Of a DNA stretch of 64,000 nt, positions 10,501 to 19,961 are shown in pieces. The DNA lies in the NCBI GenBank assembly GCA_965237485.1, contig CBDEFQ010000006.1, forward strand, positions 558,001 through 622,000. Direction: 5' to 3'. The notes under the pieces are model-generated. The model was given only the letters and a program-made list of their open reading frames with translations, made no database searches and was not told the DNA's origin. The first letter of the stretch is position 1, and each line of letters begins with the position of its first letter. A program made the position numbers and the translations under genes. The DNA is from JAAELZ01 sp965237485. Lineage in GTDB: Bacteria; Pseudomonadota; Gammaproteobacteria; Arenicellales; Poriferihabitantaceae.

Positions 10501-13500
10501 TGAAGGCGGACCGATTGCGTGTACCTTTACGAATACACAGAATGATACGCCAGTGACCTTAACCAAGGTTTGGGTAGGTGGCATTACAGCTGATGCAGTA
10601 AGTTTAGCGATCACGGGAGTTACGGGATCGGTAGCGGCAGTGGACGGCGCTTCAATAGTTGACGGAGCAGCAAGCGACGCGACGGCAACGGCTCTTGTAG
10701 GTGATACAGTGACATTGACTGAAGCCTTTACTACGGGTGATGCGGGTAACTACACGAAGGTACTGACTTGTACTTCACCGACGCAGCTTACTGCGCAAGA
10801 GATTGCGGCAGACGCGTTGACGGGTAACTACTCAGTGGTAGTAGGTGATGCGGGCGGACCGATCGCGTGTACTTTTACGAATACACAGAATGATACGCCA
10901 GTGACCTTAACCAAGGTTTGGGTAGGTGGTATTACAGCTGATGCAGTAAGTTTAGCGATCACGGGAGTTACGGGATCGGTAGCGGCAGTGGACGGCGCTT
11001 CAATAGTTGACGGAGCAGCAAGCGACGCGACGGCAACGGCTCTTGTAGGTGATACAGTGACATTGACTGAAGCCTTTACTACGGGTGATGCGGGTAACTA
11101 CACGAAGGTACTGACTTGTACTTCACCGACGCAGCTTACTGCGCAAGAGATTGCGGCAGACGCGTTGACGGGTAACTACTCAGTGGTAGTAGGTGATGCA
11201 GGAGGCCCGATTGCGTGTACCTTTACGAATACACAGAATGATACGCCAGTGACCTTAACCAAGGTTTGGGTAGGTGGTATTACAGCTGATGCAGTAAGTT
11301 TAGCGATCACGGGAGTTACGGGATCGGTAGCGGCAGTGGACGGCGCTTCAATAGTTGACGGAGCAGCAAGCGACGCGACGGCAACGGCTCTTGTAGGTGA
11401 TACAGTGACATTGACTGAAGCCTTTACTACGGGTGATGCGGGTAACTACACGAAGGTACTGACTTGTACTTCACCGACGCAGCTTACTGCGCAAGAGATT
11501 GCGGCAGACGCGTTGACGGGTAACTACTCAGTGGTAGTAGGTGATGCGGGCGGACCGATCGCGTGTACCTTTACGAATACACAGAATGATACGCCAGTGA
11601 CCTTAACCAAGGTTTGGGTAGGTGGTATTACAGCTGATGCAGTAAGTTTAGCGATCACGGGAGTTACGGGATCGGTAGCGGCAGTGGACGGTGCTTCAAT
11701 AGTTGACGGAGCAGCAAGCGACGCGACGGCAACGGCTTTTGTAGGTGATACAGTGACATTGACTGAAGCCTTTACTACGGGTGATGCGGGTAACTACACG
11801 AAGGTACTGACTTGTACTTCACCGACGCAGCTTACTGCGCAAGAGATTGCGGCAGACGCGTTGACGGGTAACTACTCAGTGGTAGTAGGTGATGCGGGCG
11901 GACCGATCGCGTGTACCTTTACGAATACACAGAATGATACGCCAGTGACCTTAACCAAGGTTTGGGTAGGTGGTATTACAGCTGATGCAGTAAGTTTAGC
12001 GATCACGGGAGTTACGGGATCGGTAGCGGCAGTGGACGGTGCTTCAATAGTTGACGGAGCAGCAAGCGACGCGACGGCAACGGCTTTTGTAGGTGATACA
12101 GTGACATTGACTGAAGCCTTTACTACGGGTGATGCGGGTAACTACACGAAGGTACTGACTTGTACTTCACCGACGCAGCTTACTGCGCAAGAGATTGCGG
12201 CAGACGCGTTGACGGGTAACTACTCAGTGGTAGTAGGTGATGCGGGAGGCCCGATTGCGTGTACCTTTACGAATACACAGAATGATACGCCAGTGACCTT
12301 AACCAAGGTTTGGGTAGGTGGTATTACAGCTGATGCAGTAAGTTTAGCGATCACGGGAGTTACGGGATCGGTAGCGGCAGTGGACGGTGCTTCAATAGTT
12401 GACGGAGCAGCAAGCGACGCGACGGCAACGGCAACGGCTCTTGTAGGTGATACAGTGACATTGACTGAAGCCTTTACTACGGGTGATGCGGGTAACTACA
12501 CGAAGGTACTGACTTGTACTTCACCGACGCAGCTTACTGCGCAAGAGATTGCGGCAGACGCGTTGACGGGTAACTACTCAGTGGTAGTAGGTGATGCAGG
12601 AGGCCCGATTGCGTGTACCTTTACGAATACACAGAATGATACGCCAGTGACCTTAACCAAGGTTTGGGTAGGTGGTATTACAGCTGATGCAGTAAGTTTA
12701 GCGATCACGGGAGTTACGGGGTCGGTAGCGGCAGTGGACGGCGCTTCAATAGTTGACGGAGCAGCAAGCGACGCGACGGCAACGGCTCTTGTAGGTGATA
12801 CAGTGACATTGACTGAAGCCTTTACTACGGGTGATGCGGGTAACTACACGAAGGTACTGACTTGTACTTCACCGACGCAGCTTACTGCGCAAGAGATTGC
12901 GGCAGACGCGTTGACGGGTAACTACTCAGTGGTAGTAGGTGATGCAGGAGGCCCGATTGCGTGTACTTTTACGAATACACAGAATGATACGCCAGTGACC
13001 TTAACCAAGGTTTGGGTAGATGGTATTACAGCTGATGCAGTAAGTTTAACGATTACTGGCGCATCAGGCATGACTACCAGCGGTTCATCGGTTGTGGGCA
13101 CTGCAGTCGTAATGGCAACGGCAGATGCCTCTGTAGGTGATACAGTGACATTGACTGAAGCCTTTACTACGGGTGATGCGGGTAACTACACGAAGGTACT
13201 AATTTGTACATCGCCGACGCAAACTGCGCAAGTGATAGCAGCAGACGCGTTGACGGGTAACTACTCAGTGGTAGTAGGTGATGCAGGAGGCCCGATTGCG
13301 TGTACTTTTACGAATACACAGAATGATACGCCAGTGACCTTAACCAAGGTTTGGGTAGATGGTATTACAGCTGATGCAGTAAGTTTAACGATTACTGGCG
13401 CATCAGGCATGACTACCAGCGGTTCATCGGTTGTGGGCACTGCAGTCGTAATGGCAACGGCAGATGCCTCTGTAGGTGATACAGTGACATTGACTGAAGC

Positions 13501-16500
13501 CTTTACTACGGGTGATGCGGGTAACTACACGAAGGTACTAACTTGTACATCGCCGACGCAAACTGCGCAAGTGATAGCAGCAGACGCGTTGACGGGAGAT
13601 TACGCGGTAGTGGTCGGCGATGAAGGCGGACCGATCGCATGTACCTTTACGAATACACAGAATGATACGCCAGTGACCTTAACCAAGGTTTGGGTAGGTG
13701 GTATTACAGCTGATGCAGTAAGTTTAGCGATCACGGGAGTTACGGGATCGGTAGCGGCAGTGGACGGCGCTTCAATAGTTGACGGAGCAGCAAGCGACGC
13801 GACGGCAACGGCTCTTGTAGGTGATACAGTGACATTGACTGAAGCCTTTACTACGGGTGATGCGGGTAACTACACGAAGGTACTGACTTGTACTTCACCG
13901 ACGCAGCTTACTGCGCAAGAGATTGCGGCAGACGCGTTGACGGGTAACTACTCAGTGGTAGTAGGTGATGCGGGCGGACCGATCGCGTGTACCTTTACGA
14001 ATACACAGAATGATACGCCAGTGACCTTAACCAAGGTTTGGGTAGGTGGTATTACAGCTGATGCAGTAAGTTTAGCGATCACGGGAGTTACGGGATCGGT
14101 AGCGGCAGTGGACGGCGCTTCAATAGTTGACGGAGCAGCAAGCGACGCGACGGCAACGGCTCTTGTAGGTGATACAGTGACATTGACTGAAGCCTTTACT
14201 ACGGGTGATGCGGGTAACTACACGAAGGTACTGACTTGTACTTCACCGACGCAGCTTACTGCGCAAGAGATTGCGGCAGACGCGTTGACGGGTAACTACT
14301 CAGTGGTAGTAGGTGATGCAGGAGGCCCGATTGCGTGTACCTTTACGAATACACAGAATGATACGCCAGTGACCTTAACCAAGGTTTGGGTAGGTGGTAT
14401 TACAGCTGATGCAGTAAGTTTAGCGATCACGGGAGTTACGGGATCGGTAGCGGCAGTGGACGGCGCTTCAATAGTTGACGGAGCAGCAAGCGACGCGACG
14501 GCAACGGCTCTTGTAGGTGATACAGTGACATTGACTGAAGCCTTTACTACGGGTGATGCGGGTAACTACACGAAGGTACTGACTTGTACTTCACCGACGC
14601 AGCTTACTGCGCAAGAGATTGCGGCAGACGCGTTGACGGGTAACTACTCAGTGGTAGTAGGTGATGCGGGCGGACCGATCGCGTGTACCTTTACGAATAC
14701 ACAGAATGATACGCCAGTGACCTTAACCAAGGTTTGGGTAGGTGGTATTACAGCTGATGCAGTAAGTTTAGCGATCACGGGAGTTACGGGATCGGTAGCG
14801 GCAGTGGACGGCGCTTCAATAGTTGACGGAGCAGCAAGCGACGCGACGGCAACGGCTCTTGTAGGTGATACAGTGACATTGACTGAAGCCTTTACTACGG
14901 GTGATGCGGGTAACTACACGAAGGTACTGACTTGTACTTCACCGACGCAGCTTACTGCGCAAGAGATTGCGGCAGACGCGTTGACGGGTAACTACTCAGT
15001 GGTAGTAGGTGATGCAGGAGGCCCGATCGCATGTACCTTTACGAATACACAGAATGATACGCCAGTGACCTTAACCAAGGTTTGGGTAGATGGAATAGCA
15101 GCTGATGCAGTAAGTTTAGCGATCACGGGAGTTACGGGATCGGTAGCGGCAGTGGACGGCGCTTCAATAGTTGACGGAGCAGCAAGCGACGCGACGGCAA
15201 CGGCAACGGCTCTTGTAGGTGATACAGTGACATTGACTGAAGCCTTTACTACGGGTGATGCGGGTAACTACACGAAGGTACTGACTTGTACTTCACCGAC
15301 GCAGCTTACTGCGCAAGTGATAGCAGCAGACGCGTTGACGGGTAACTACTCAGTGGTAGTAGGTGATGCAGGAGGCCCGATTGCGTGTACCTTTACGAAT
15401 ACACAGAATGATACGCCAGTGACCTTAACCAAGGTTTGGGTAGGTGGTATTACAGCTGATGCAGTAAGTTTAGCGATCACGGGAGTTACGGGATCGGTAG
15501 CGGCAGTGGACGGTGCTTCAATAGTTGACGGAGCAGCAAGCGACGCGACGGCAACGGCTCTTGTAGGTGATACAGTGACATTGACTGAAGCCTTTACTAC
15601 GGGTGATGCGGGTAACTACACGAAGGTACTGACTTGTACTTCACCGACGCAGCTTACTGCGCAAGTGATAGCAGCAGACGCGTTGACGGGTAACTACTCA
15701 GTGGTAGTAGGTGATGCAGGAGGCCCGATTGCGTGTACTTTTACGAATACACAGAATGATACGCCAGTGACCTTAACCAAGGTTTGGGTAGATGGAATAG
15801 CAGCTGATGCAGTAAGTTTAGCGATCACGGGAGTTACGGGATCGGTAGCGGCAGTGGACGGCGCTTCAATAGTTGACGGAGCAGCAAGCGACGCGACGGC
15901 AACGGCAACGGCTCTTGTAGGTGATACAGTGACATTGACTGAAGCCTTTACTACGGGTGATGCGGGTAACTACACGAAGGTACTGACTTGTACTTCACCG
16001 ACGCAAACTGCGCAAGTGATAGCAGCAGACGCGTTGACGGGTAACTACTCAGTGGTAGTAGGTGATGCAGGAGGCCCGATTGCGTGTACTTTTACGAATA
16101 CACAGAATGATACGCCAGTGACCTTAACCAAGGTTTGGGTAGATGGTATTACAGCTGATGCAGTAAGTTTAGCGATCACGGGAGTTACGGGATCGGTAGC
16201 GGCAGTGGACGGTGCTTCAATAGTTGACGGAGCAGCAAGCGACGCGACGGCAACGGCAACGGCTCTTGTAGGTGATACAGTGACATTGACTGAAGCCTTT
16301 ACTACGGGTGATGCGGGTAACTACACGAAGGTACTGACTTGTACATCGCCGACGCAAACTGCGCAAGTGATAGCAGCAGACGCGTTGACGGGTAACTACT
16401 CAGTGGTAGTAGGTGATGCAGGAGGCCCGATTGCGTGTACTTTTACGAATACACAGAATGATACGCCAGTGACCTTAACCAAGTTGTGGATAAATGGTAA

Positions 16501-19500
16501 CTCTGGCGACGTTGTAGAACTCGAAATCTTAGGGGGTACTGGATCTGTTCCTAAAGTAGATGGGAGTGCTATGGTAGGAGCGCAGCCAATGGATGCAACG
16601 GCAACGGCAACTGCGTTAGCTGGAGATACTTTGACTTTTGCCGAAGAGTTTACAACTGGTATAGCAGAAAATTACACCAAAACACTTACTTGTACATCTC
16701 CTGCTATAGACGGAGTACTAGAAGTCGCAGAAAATGCTTTGACTGGCCAATATATTGTTAAATTAGGTGATATAGGCGGCCCAATAGACTGTACCTTTAC
16801 AAACGATTTCAACCTAGCTGAACTGACTTTAATTAAGGTAGTAGACATTAGGTTTGGCTATTCCCTTGCGCAAGTCAGTGATTTTGTACTCGAAGCCAAT
16901 ACTGATATAGATTCTCAAGATTCTTTCTCAGGGCTATCAGGGGCTTCATCGGTTACTAATGTCGATGTTATTGCAGGCATCTATAACTTGGATGAATCAG
17001 AAGCTGTTGGGTCAGAAGGAGTGCTAGGCAGATATGAAGGTGTACCAACAGGCTGGGATTGTCTCGCAGATGGAAATGGCACTTTTACTGGCTCTATTGA
17101 AATTGTACGCGATCCCTTATTGCCTCCTCCAGGGGATATCATGCCAGGCAGAGGCACCGGCACCCTAGAGATTAACCCTGGGGATGATGTTGTCTGTACC
17201 CTAATCAACCAAGAAACCCAACCCCTTCCCGTTTCGTTAACGTGGGTACAGGTAAGCGATCAAACTGGCCCTATAGTTATTGAATGGGAAACGGTCACTG
17301 AGGTGGGGAATGCTGGATTTGCTTTGTATTACAAATCCACAGACGCTGAATGGTTGAAAATTGATAATGGTGTATTTGTTTCTACCAACGGTGATGGAAC
17401 CACATCACAACGTTATCAATATGAGGTTCAAGCTGATATTCAAGCAAGTTCGTTTGCTATAACTGAAGTAAACATCCGTGGTCAACAAAAGATTAATGGG
17501 CCTTATATGCTTAATCAGTCCATCGGCAAGCTATCTTCTGCGCAACCTACTGACTGGGAGAAGATCAAGCAAAGCAACACGCGGACGCGTGAAAGTAAGG
17601 AAAAGAACAAGGCTGAATTAGGTGAACGTAGAATGCAGAAATTAAATAATAGAATGTCACCTGTCGAAAGGCAGAATAAACAGAAAATACACCAAGGAGG
17701 TAAACCGATGACATTGCATAAGTCAAAACAAAACAGCTGGTTTGCTATGTTATTAGGTGCTGTTATTTCATCTGCTCACGCTACGGATGCAGAAACGTTA
17801 CTTAACTTTGAAGTGGCTGAAGCAGGTGTAGTAAAAGTTTCGCACTTACAGCTAATAGAGCAAGGCATTGATCTTAGCGGCTTTGTAATCAGTCGTATCG
17901 GACTAACTAATCGAGTCGGTGCAATCCCGGTGCGAGTGGGTGGTTTCAGCGACGAAACTTACTTCGATGAGAATAGCTACATCGAGTTTGTGGGTGAAGC
18001 TTACTATTCCATATATGCTGATAAAAACATTTATACTCTAACGCTGGGCGATGAAGGGAGTGCAACACAGGTTATCAATAGCGACGAGGCCATACCCAAT
18101 GGATATTCTCAATATAGTTATTTAGAAGAGGTAAGGCACGACCCACAGCAAAATTATTCTTATTCATCGCCAGATGAAAATGACTCTTGGTTTGCTGAAA
18201 AGCTTTATCGTGACCCAAATAATGAAAACCCATCGATTACGATCGATCTCTCAGTAGATCATTATGCGCCTAGAGTATTTTTCCCTTCTACAGGGGGTGC
18301 CAGCCAAGTACCCTATCAATCGGCTAAGATCAGCGCTGACATGTGGGGGGCCTCAACTTCGCTAAGCAGTGAACTAGATCACTTAGTACACATTGGGGTA
18401 AATAATAACTCCGTGGCGGTAGTAGCTTTTGATGGGTTCAACAAAAACAACACTCAAAAACAATTATCTGATAGCGTCATAGGCAATGGTAACAATCAGG
18501 TAACTTTAGCGATTCCGCCAAATGGACAAGTGTTTGATCGAGTCAATGTCGATAAAGTCATCCTAAATTACCCGCGTCGCTTTGTATCGAGAGACGGGCA
18601 GTCGTTATTTTTCCAATCTAGTGGGCAAAAGTTTACTGTAACCGGTTTTACTAATCCAGTGACCTCTATTTATAGGAAGGGGGAAGATGGGTCGGTGGAA
18701 TTTTTAAGCAATTACAATCAACGATACTGCGATACCAGTTATGGTTGCACGGTAACATTTGCTGGCAATGGTGAGCTAGCAGAATATTACGTTGCAACAA
18801 GTGAAGACATTAGTTCAGCTGCCATTAGCGATGCCCCCGAACAGGTAGATTTGCTTTCTGGTTCTGCAGAGTATCTTATTATTTCACACCCTCTCTTTAT
18901 TGAAGAGATAAATAACCATGCAGGTTATTTAACTAGTCTAGATTCCGAATATGAGAATGTAGACGTGGTGAGCACTGACTCCATCTATGCCCAATACAAT
19001 GGCCACATAAAGGATGCAAATGCAATACGTGCCTATATCAAAGACGCTGCAGCTCTGCGTGGTACAAATGTGATTCTATTAGTAGGTGCGGATAACTACG
19101 ATTACCATAACAATCTTGGTTACAACGCGGTCAGTTATCTACCTTCTGTTTATGGGAAAATATCACAGGATCAAAATCATATTCCTCTCGATAGCTTATT
19201 CGCTGATGTCAATGATGATAATCTCCCCGATTTGCAGCTAGGTCGTTTACCTGTCCGCACCACCGATGAGCTTCACGATTTGCTAATCAAACGTGATAGT
19301 TATCAAAACCGGAACTATAAAGAAAAAGCACTTTTTGTTGCAGATATGAGCGATTCAAACGATTTTGCAACAGAGGCAGAATTTGATAGAAATCAATTTT
19401 TCCAAGATTGGACTGTATCAACAGCATATCGAGATGAAGCCTCAGCGGAAGAGGTGCGAGATAAAATTGTTAATCAGATCAATAATGGCACCTCACTAGT

Positions 19501-19903
19501 TAGCTATTATGGGCACTCATCTAGAAATAGATGGTCATATGGGGTATTTGATAGTTCAGATTTGCCTTTATTGAATAATAGCAATAAGCCAACAATAGTT
19601 ACACAATGGGGTTGCTGGAACACCTATCATGTAGAGCCGAGCGAAGAAGCATTAGCTGTCCAATTGTTACTTGCAACAGATAGTGGAGCCGTGTCCGTCG
19701 CGGGGTCTGTTGCAAACACAGGTGCCGCTTCAGTACTATTGTTCGCGAAGTATTTCAGTCAGAAATTGTTCAGCAATGGCGGGTTAAAGTTGGGAGACGC
19801 AATATTACAGGCAAAGCATACGCTCGCGAACCGTAAACCAAATAACAGAGATGTGATATTAGGCTGGCAACTATTAGGCTTTCCCGAGTTAAGCATTCAT
19901 TAG
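7502..19903 (+). CDS. Giant secreted repeat protein with C-terminal peptidase C25 domain
   Basis: This single open frame encodes 4133 residues. A Sec signal peptide (about residues 1-28, ending PPTLALDG) leads to a ~390-residue N-terminal region. Diverged beta-sandwich modules with paired Cys follow (about 420-780), then 19 nearly identical ~116-residue modules (783-2985), one diverged module (2986-3101) and a prealbumin-like plus a FN3-like module (3102-3345). A charged linker precedes the C25 protease domain (about 3403-4133). Each module has one Cys near LTCTSP and one near ACTFTN, likely a disulfide. The C25 domain keeps His4005 (YYGHSS) and Cys4038 (QWGCWN); their spacing of 33 equals the gingipain RgpB His211/Cys244 spacing. 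The diverged modules resemble DUF11/SpaA-like surface-protein modules, so a cell-surface or released adhesin-protease is likely. No sorting tail was recognised; substrate and anchoring are unknown. Confidence 0.9.
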   Translation: MHIRQLKNRISVIAAILLTTAVPPTLALDGLGLVEVNAVWDITNFEVWSAPGQTGIQLTAPCTTVGVGLPTGSNQMDNPTGSDPEFPQSSNPLTENQWRWNGSGAAPCAGRSGQGYVGIVAATQGTVTVVDSAFFQVGTLTHYNIAVPGFPPTDFGNGAYVTLGLTGQYVFHDLTGPTPQNVQLVIDYGIEFNETLNVSSCLYPAADNSNGCADRTVIIGPAVPPTVTIGGSLVSIDVDQFLPLDTNGNCDTTATPASAFFTAEGGSTTGCAFGTVTTGNLQIDKVAVGGDTTFEIRHVELGQIQSDPPGNTQGQEVSTPIVTAVTTAGGAGSTGLLPTTPGFIKVEEVPASIPAGWEFESITCVDPDETFGPIYNANSTPWVNAVSETAALIDLDSVLASNSTLSEDIVCTFVNRKNPTITVTKVGSPSDSQSFDFTATSALNGLLAVDGITPDITDLSDDTLNDGLANGVDGGNAAGSFSLTADGTASSSMTFEVDAGDFTITEQVAAGRELTGLVCTATNFDGDPVTVTTVLATGVATITNLSWGDEVTCTYTNTEQALIVVGKALSPTTDSGIFDLSINGAVVVDEATHGDTNDGLGGNPAPIAVNIGEMITVTEIAGTNAPGTNLGNYNSTLTCSGGGVTDPGGTTSGSFEVPVSASGETITCTFTNTRKSAVFTLDKTWVSPVAGDVVNLLTATATNSISTTATAPAGAVAVNTMTVFAGETINFSEVAGLAATNLANYTTTWSCDGGATNTPGVSGTYTVPATPVAVTCTFTNTQNDTPVTLTKVWVGGITADAVSLAITGVTGSVAAVDGASIVDGAASDATATALVGDTVTLTEAFTTGDAGNYTKVLTCTSPTQLTAQEIAADALTGNYSVVVGDAGGPIACTFTNTQNDTPVTLTKVWVGGITADAVSLAITGVTGSVAAVDGASIVDGAASDATATALVGDTVTLTEAFTTGDAGNYTKVLTCTSPTQTAQVIAADALTGDYAVVVGDEGGPIACTFTNTQNDTPVTLTKVWVGGITADAVSLAITGVTGSVAAVDGASIVDGAASDATATALVGDTVTLTEAFTTGDAGNYTKVLTCTSPTQLTAQEIAADALTGNYSVVVGDAGGPIACTFTNTQNDTPVTLTKVWVGGITADAVSLAITGVTGSVAAVDGASIVDGAASDATATALVGDTVTLTEAFTTGDAGNYTKVLTCTSPTQLTAQEIAADALTGNYSVVVGDAGGPIACTFTNTQNDTPVTLTKVWVGGITADAVSLAITGVTGSVAAVDGASIVDGAASDATATALVGDTVTLTEAFTTGDAGNYTKVLTCTSPTQLTAQEIAADALTGNYSVVVGDAGGPIACTFTNTQNDTPVTLTKVWVGGITADAVSLAITGVTGSVAAVDGASIVDGAASDATATAFVGDTVTLTEAFTTGDAGNYTKVLTCTSPTQLTAQEIAADALTGNYSVVVGDAGGPIACTFTNTQNDTPVTLTKVWVGGITADAVSLAITGVTGSVAAVDGASIVDGAASDATATAFVGDTVTLTEAFTTGDAGNYTKVLTCTSPTQLTAQEIAADALTGNYSVVVGDAGGPIACTFTNTQNDTPVTLTKVWVGGITADAVSLAITGVTGSVAAVDGASIVDGAASDATATATALVGDTVTLTEAFTTGDAGNYTKVLTCTSPTQLTAQEIAADALTGNYSVVVGDAGGPIACTFTNTQNDTPVTLTKVWVGGITADAVSLAITGVTGSVAAVDGASIVDGAASDATATALVGDTVTLTEAFTTGDAGNYTKVLTCTSPTQLTAQEIAADALTGNYSVVVGDAGGPIACTFTNTQNDTPVTLTKVWVDGITADAVSLTITGASGMTTSGSSVVGTAVVMATADASVGDTVTLTEAFTTGDAGNYTKVLICTSPTQTAQVIAADALTGNYSVVVGDAGGPIACTFTNTQNDTPVTLTKVWVDGITADAVSLTITGASGMTTSGSSVVGTAVVMATADASVGDTVTLTEAFTTGDAGNYTKVLTCTSPTQTAQVIAADALTGDYAVVVGDEGGPIACTFTNTQNDTPVTLTKVWVGGITADAVSLAITGVTGSVAAVDGASIVDGAASDATATALVGDTVTLTEAFTTGDAGNYTKVLTCTSPTQLTAQEIAADALTGNYSVVVGDAGGPIACTFTNTQNDTPVTLTKVWVGGITADAVSLAITGVTGSVAAVDGASIVDGAASDATATALVGDTVTLTEAFTTGDAGNYTKVLTCTSPTQLTAQEIAADALTGNYSVVVGDAGGPIACTFTNTQNDTPVTLTKVWVGGITADAVSLAITGVTGSVAAVDGASIVDGAASDATATALVGDTVTLTEAFTTGDAGNYTKVLTCTSPTQLTAQEIAADALTGNYSVVVGDAGGPIACTFTNTQNDTPVTLTKVWVGGITADAVSLAITGVTGSVAAVDGASIVDGAASDATATALVGDTVTLTEAFTTGDAGNYTKVLTCTSPTQLTAQEIAADALTGNYSVVVGDAGGPIACTFTNTQNDTPVTLTKVWVDGIAADAVSLAITGVTGSVAAVDGASIVDGAASDATATATALVGDTVTLTEAFTTGDAGNYTKVLTCTSPTQLTAQVIAADALTGNYSVVVGDAGGPIACTFTNTQNDTPVTLTKVWVGGITADAVSLAITGVTGSVAAVDGASIVDGAASDATATALVGDTVTLTEAFTTGDAGNYTKVLTCTSPTQLTAQVIAADALTGNYSVVVGDAGGPIACTFTNTQNDTPVTLTKVWVDGIAADAVSLAITGVTGSVAAVDGASIVDGAASDATATATALVGDTVTLTEAFTTGDAGNYTKVLTCTSPTQTAQVIAADALTGNYSVVVGDAGGPIACTFTNTQNDTPVTLTKVWVDGITADAVSLAITGVTGSVAAVDGASIVDGAASDATATATALVGDTVTLTEAFTTGDAGNYTKVLTCTSPTQTAQVIAADALTGNYSVVVGDAGGPIACTFTNTQNDTPVTLTKLWINGNSGDVVELEILGGTGSVPKVDGSAMVGAQPMDATATATALAGDTLTFAEEFTTGIAENYTKTLTCTSPAIDGVLEVAENALTGQYIVKLGDIGGPIDCTFTNDFNLAELTLIKVVDIRFGYSLAQVSDFVLEANTDIDSQDSFSGLSGASSVTNVDVIAGIYNLDESEAVGSEGVLGRYEGVPTGWDCLADGNGTFTGSIEIVRDPLLPPPGDIMPGRGTGTLEINPGDDVVCTLINQETQPLPVSLTWVQVSDQTGPIVIEWETVTEVGNAGFALYYKSTDAEWLKIDNGVFVSTNGDGTTSQRYQYEVQADIQASSFAITEVNIRGQQKINGPYMLNQSIGKLSSAQPTDWEKIKQSNTRTRESKEKNKAELGERRMQKLNNRMSPVERQNKQKIHQGGKPMTLHKSKQNSWFAMLLGAVISSAHATDAETLLNFEVAEAGVVKVSHLQLIEQGIDLSGFVISRIGLTNRVGAIPVRVGGFSDETYFDENSYIEFVGEAYYSIYADKNIYTLTLGDEGSATQVINSDEAIPNGYSQYSYLEEVRHDPQQNYSYSSPDENDSWFAEKLYRDPNNENPSITIDLSVDHYAPRVFFPSTGGASQVPYQSAKISADMWGASTSLSSELDHLVHIGVNNNSVAVVAFDGFNKNNTQKQLSDSVIGNGNNQVTLAIPPNGQVFDRVNVDKVILNYPRRFVSRDGQSLFFQSSGQKFTVTGFTNPVTSIYRKGEDGSVEFLSNYNQRYCDTSYGCTVTFAGNGELAEYYVATSEDISSAAISDAPEQVDLLSGSAEYLIISHPLFIEEINNHAGYLTSLDSEYENVDVVSTDSIYAQYNGHIKDANAIRAYIKDAAALRGTNVILLVGADNYDYHNNLGYNAVSYLPSVYGKISQDQNHIPLDSLFADVNDDNLPDLQLGRLPVRTTDELHDLLIKRDSYQNRNYKEKALFVADMSDSNDFATEAEFDRNQFFQDWTVSTAYRDEASAEEVRDKIVNQINNGTSLVSYYGHSSRNRWSYGVFDSSDLPLLNNSNKPTIVTQWGCWNTYHVEPSEEALAVQLLLATDSGAVSVAGSVANTGAASVLLFAKYFSQKLFSNGGLKLGDAILQAKHTLANRKPNNRDVILGWQLLGFPELSIH
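9848..16456 (+). repeat. 19 tandem ~348-bp repeats inside the giant gene
   Basis: Units start at 9848, 10196, 10541, 10889, 11237, 11585, 11933, 12281, 12635, 12983, 13322, 13661, 14009, 14357, 14705, 15053, 15407, 15755 and 16106. Unit lengths are 348 bp in most cases, with variants of 339, 345, 351 and 354 bp, all multiples of three. Most units differ by only a few bases, including silent sites, which points to recent amplification or ongoing gene conversion. Units 10 and 11 carry a distinct MTTSG segment, units 6 and 7 share a Leu-to-Phe change, and units 8, 16, 18 and 19 have an extra Thr-Ala. The start of each unit encodes NDTPVTLTK. Confidence 0.95.
17694..17710 (+). promoter_or_regulatory. 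Internal Shine-Dalgarno and ATG in front of the C25 domain
   Basis: AAGGAGGT lies at 17694-17701, six bases before an in-frame ATG at 17708. The codons after that ATG encode a Lys-containing start, a hydrophobic stretch (WFAMLLGAVISSAHA) and an A-x-A cleavage site, that is, a complete signal peptide. Initiation here would give a stand-alone secreted C25 protease of 731 residues from the same gene. The ribosome site is stronger than the one before the 7502 start. Whether it is used is inference. Confidence 0.6.
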
Positions 19904-19961
19904 AAGATAAATAGTCTTAACGATCATTAACAGAATAAGAAACCTTCAATAACTTAATAAA

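Noticed and set aside
9848..16456. The repeats were considered as a CRISPR-like or other DNA repeat array
   Set aside because: Units are 339-354 bp, all multiples of three and in one open frame, so this is a protein repeat.
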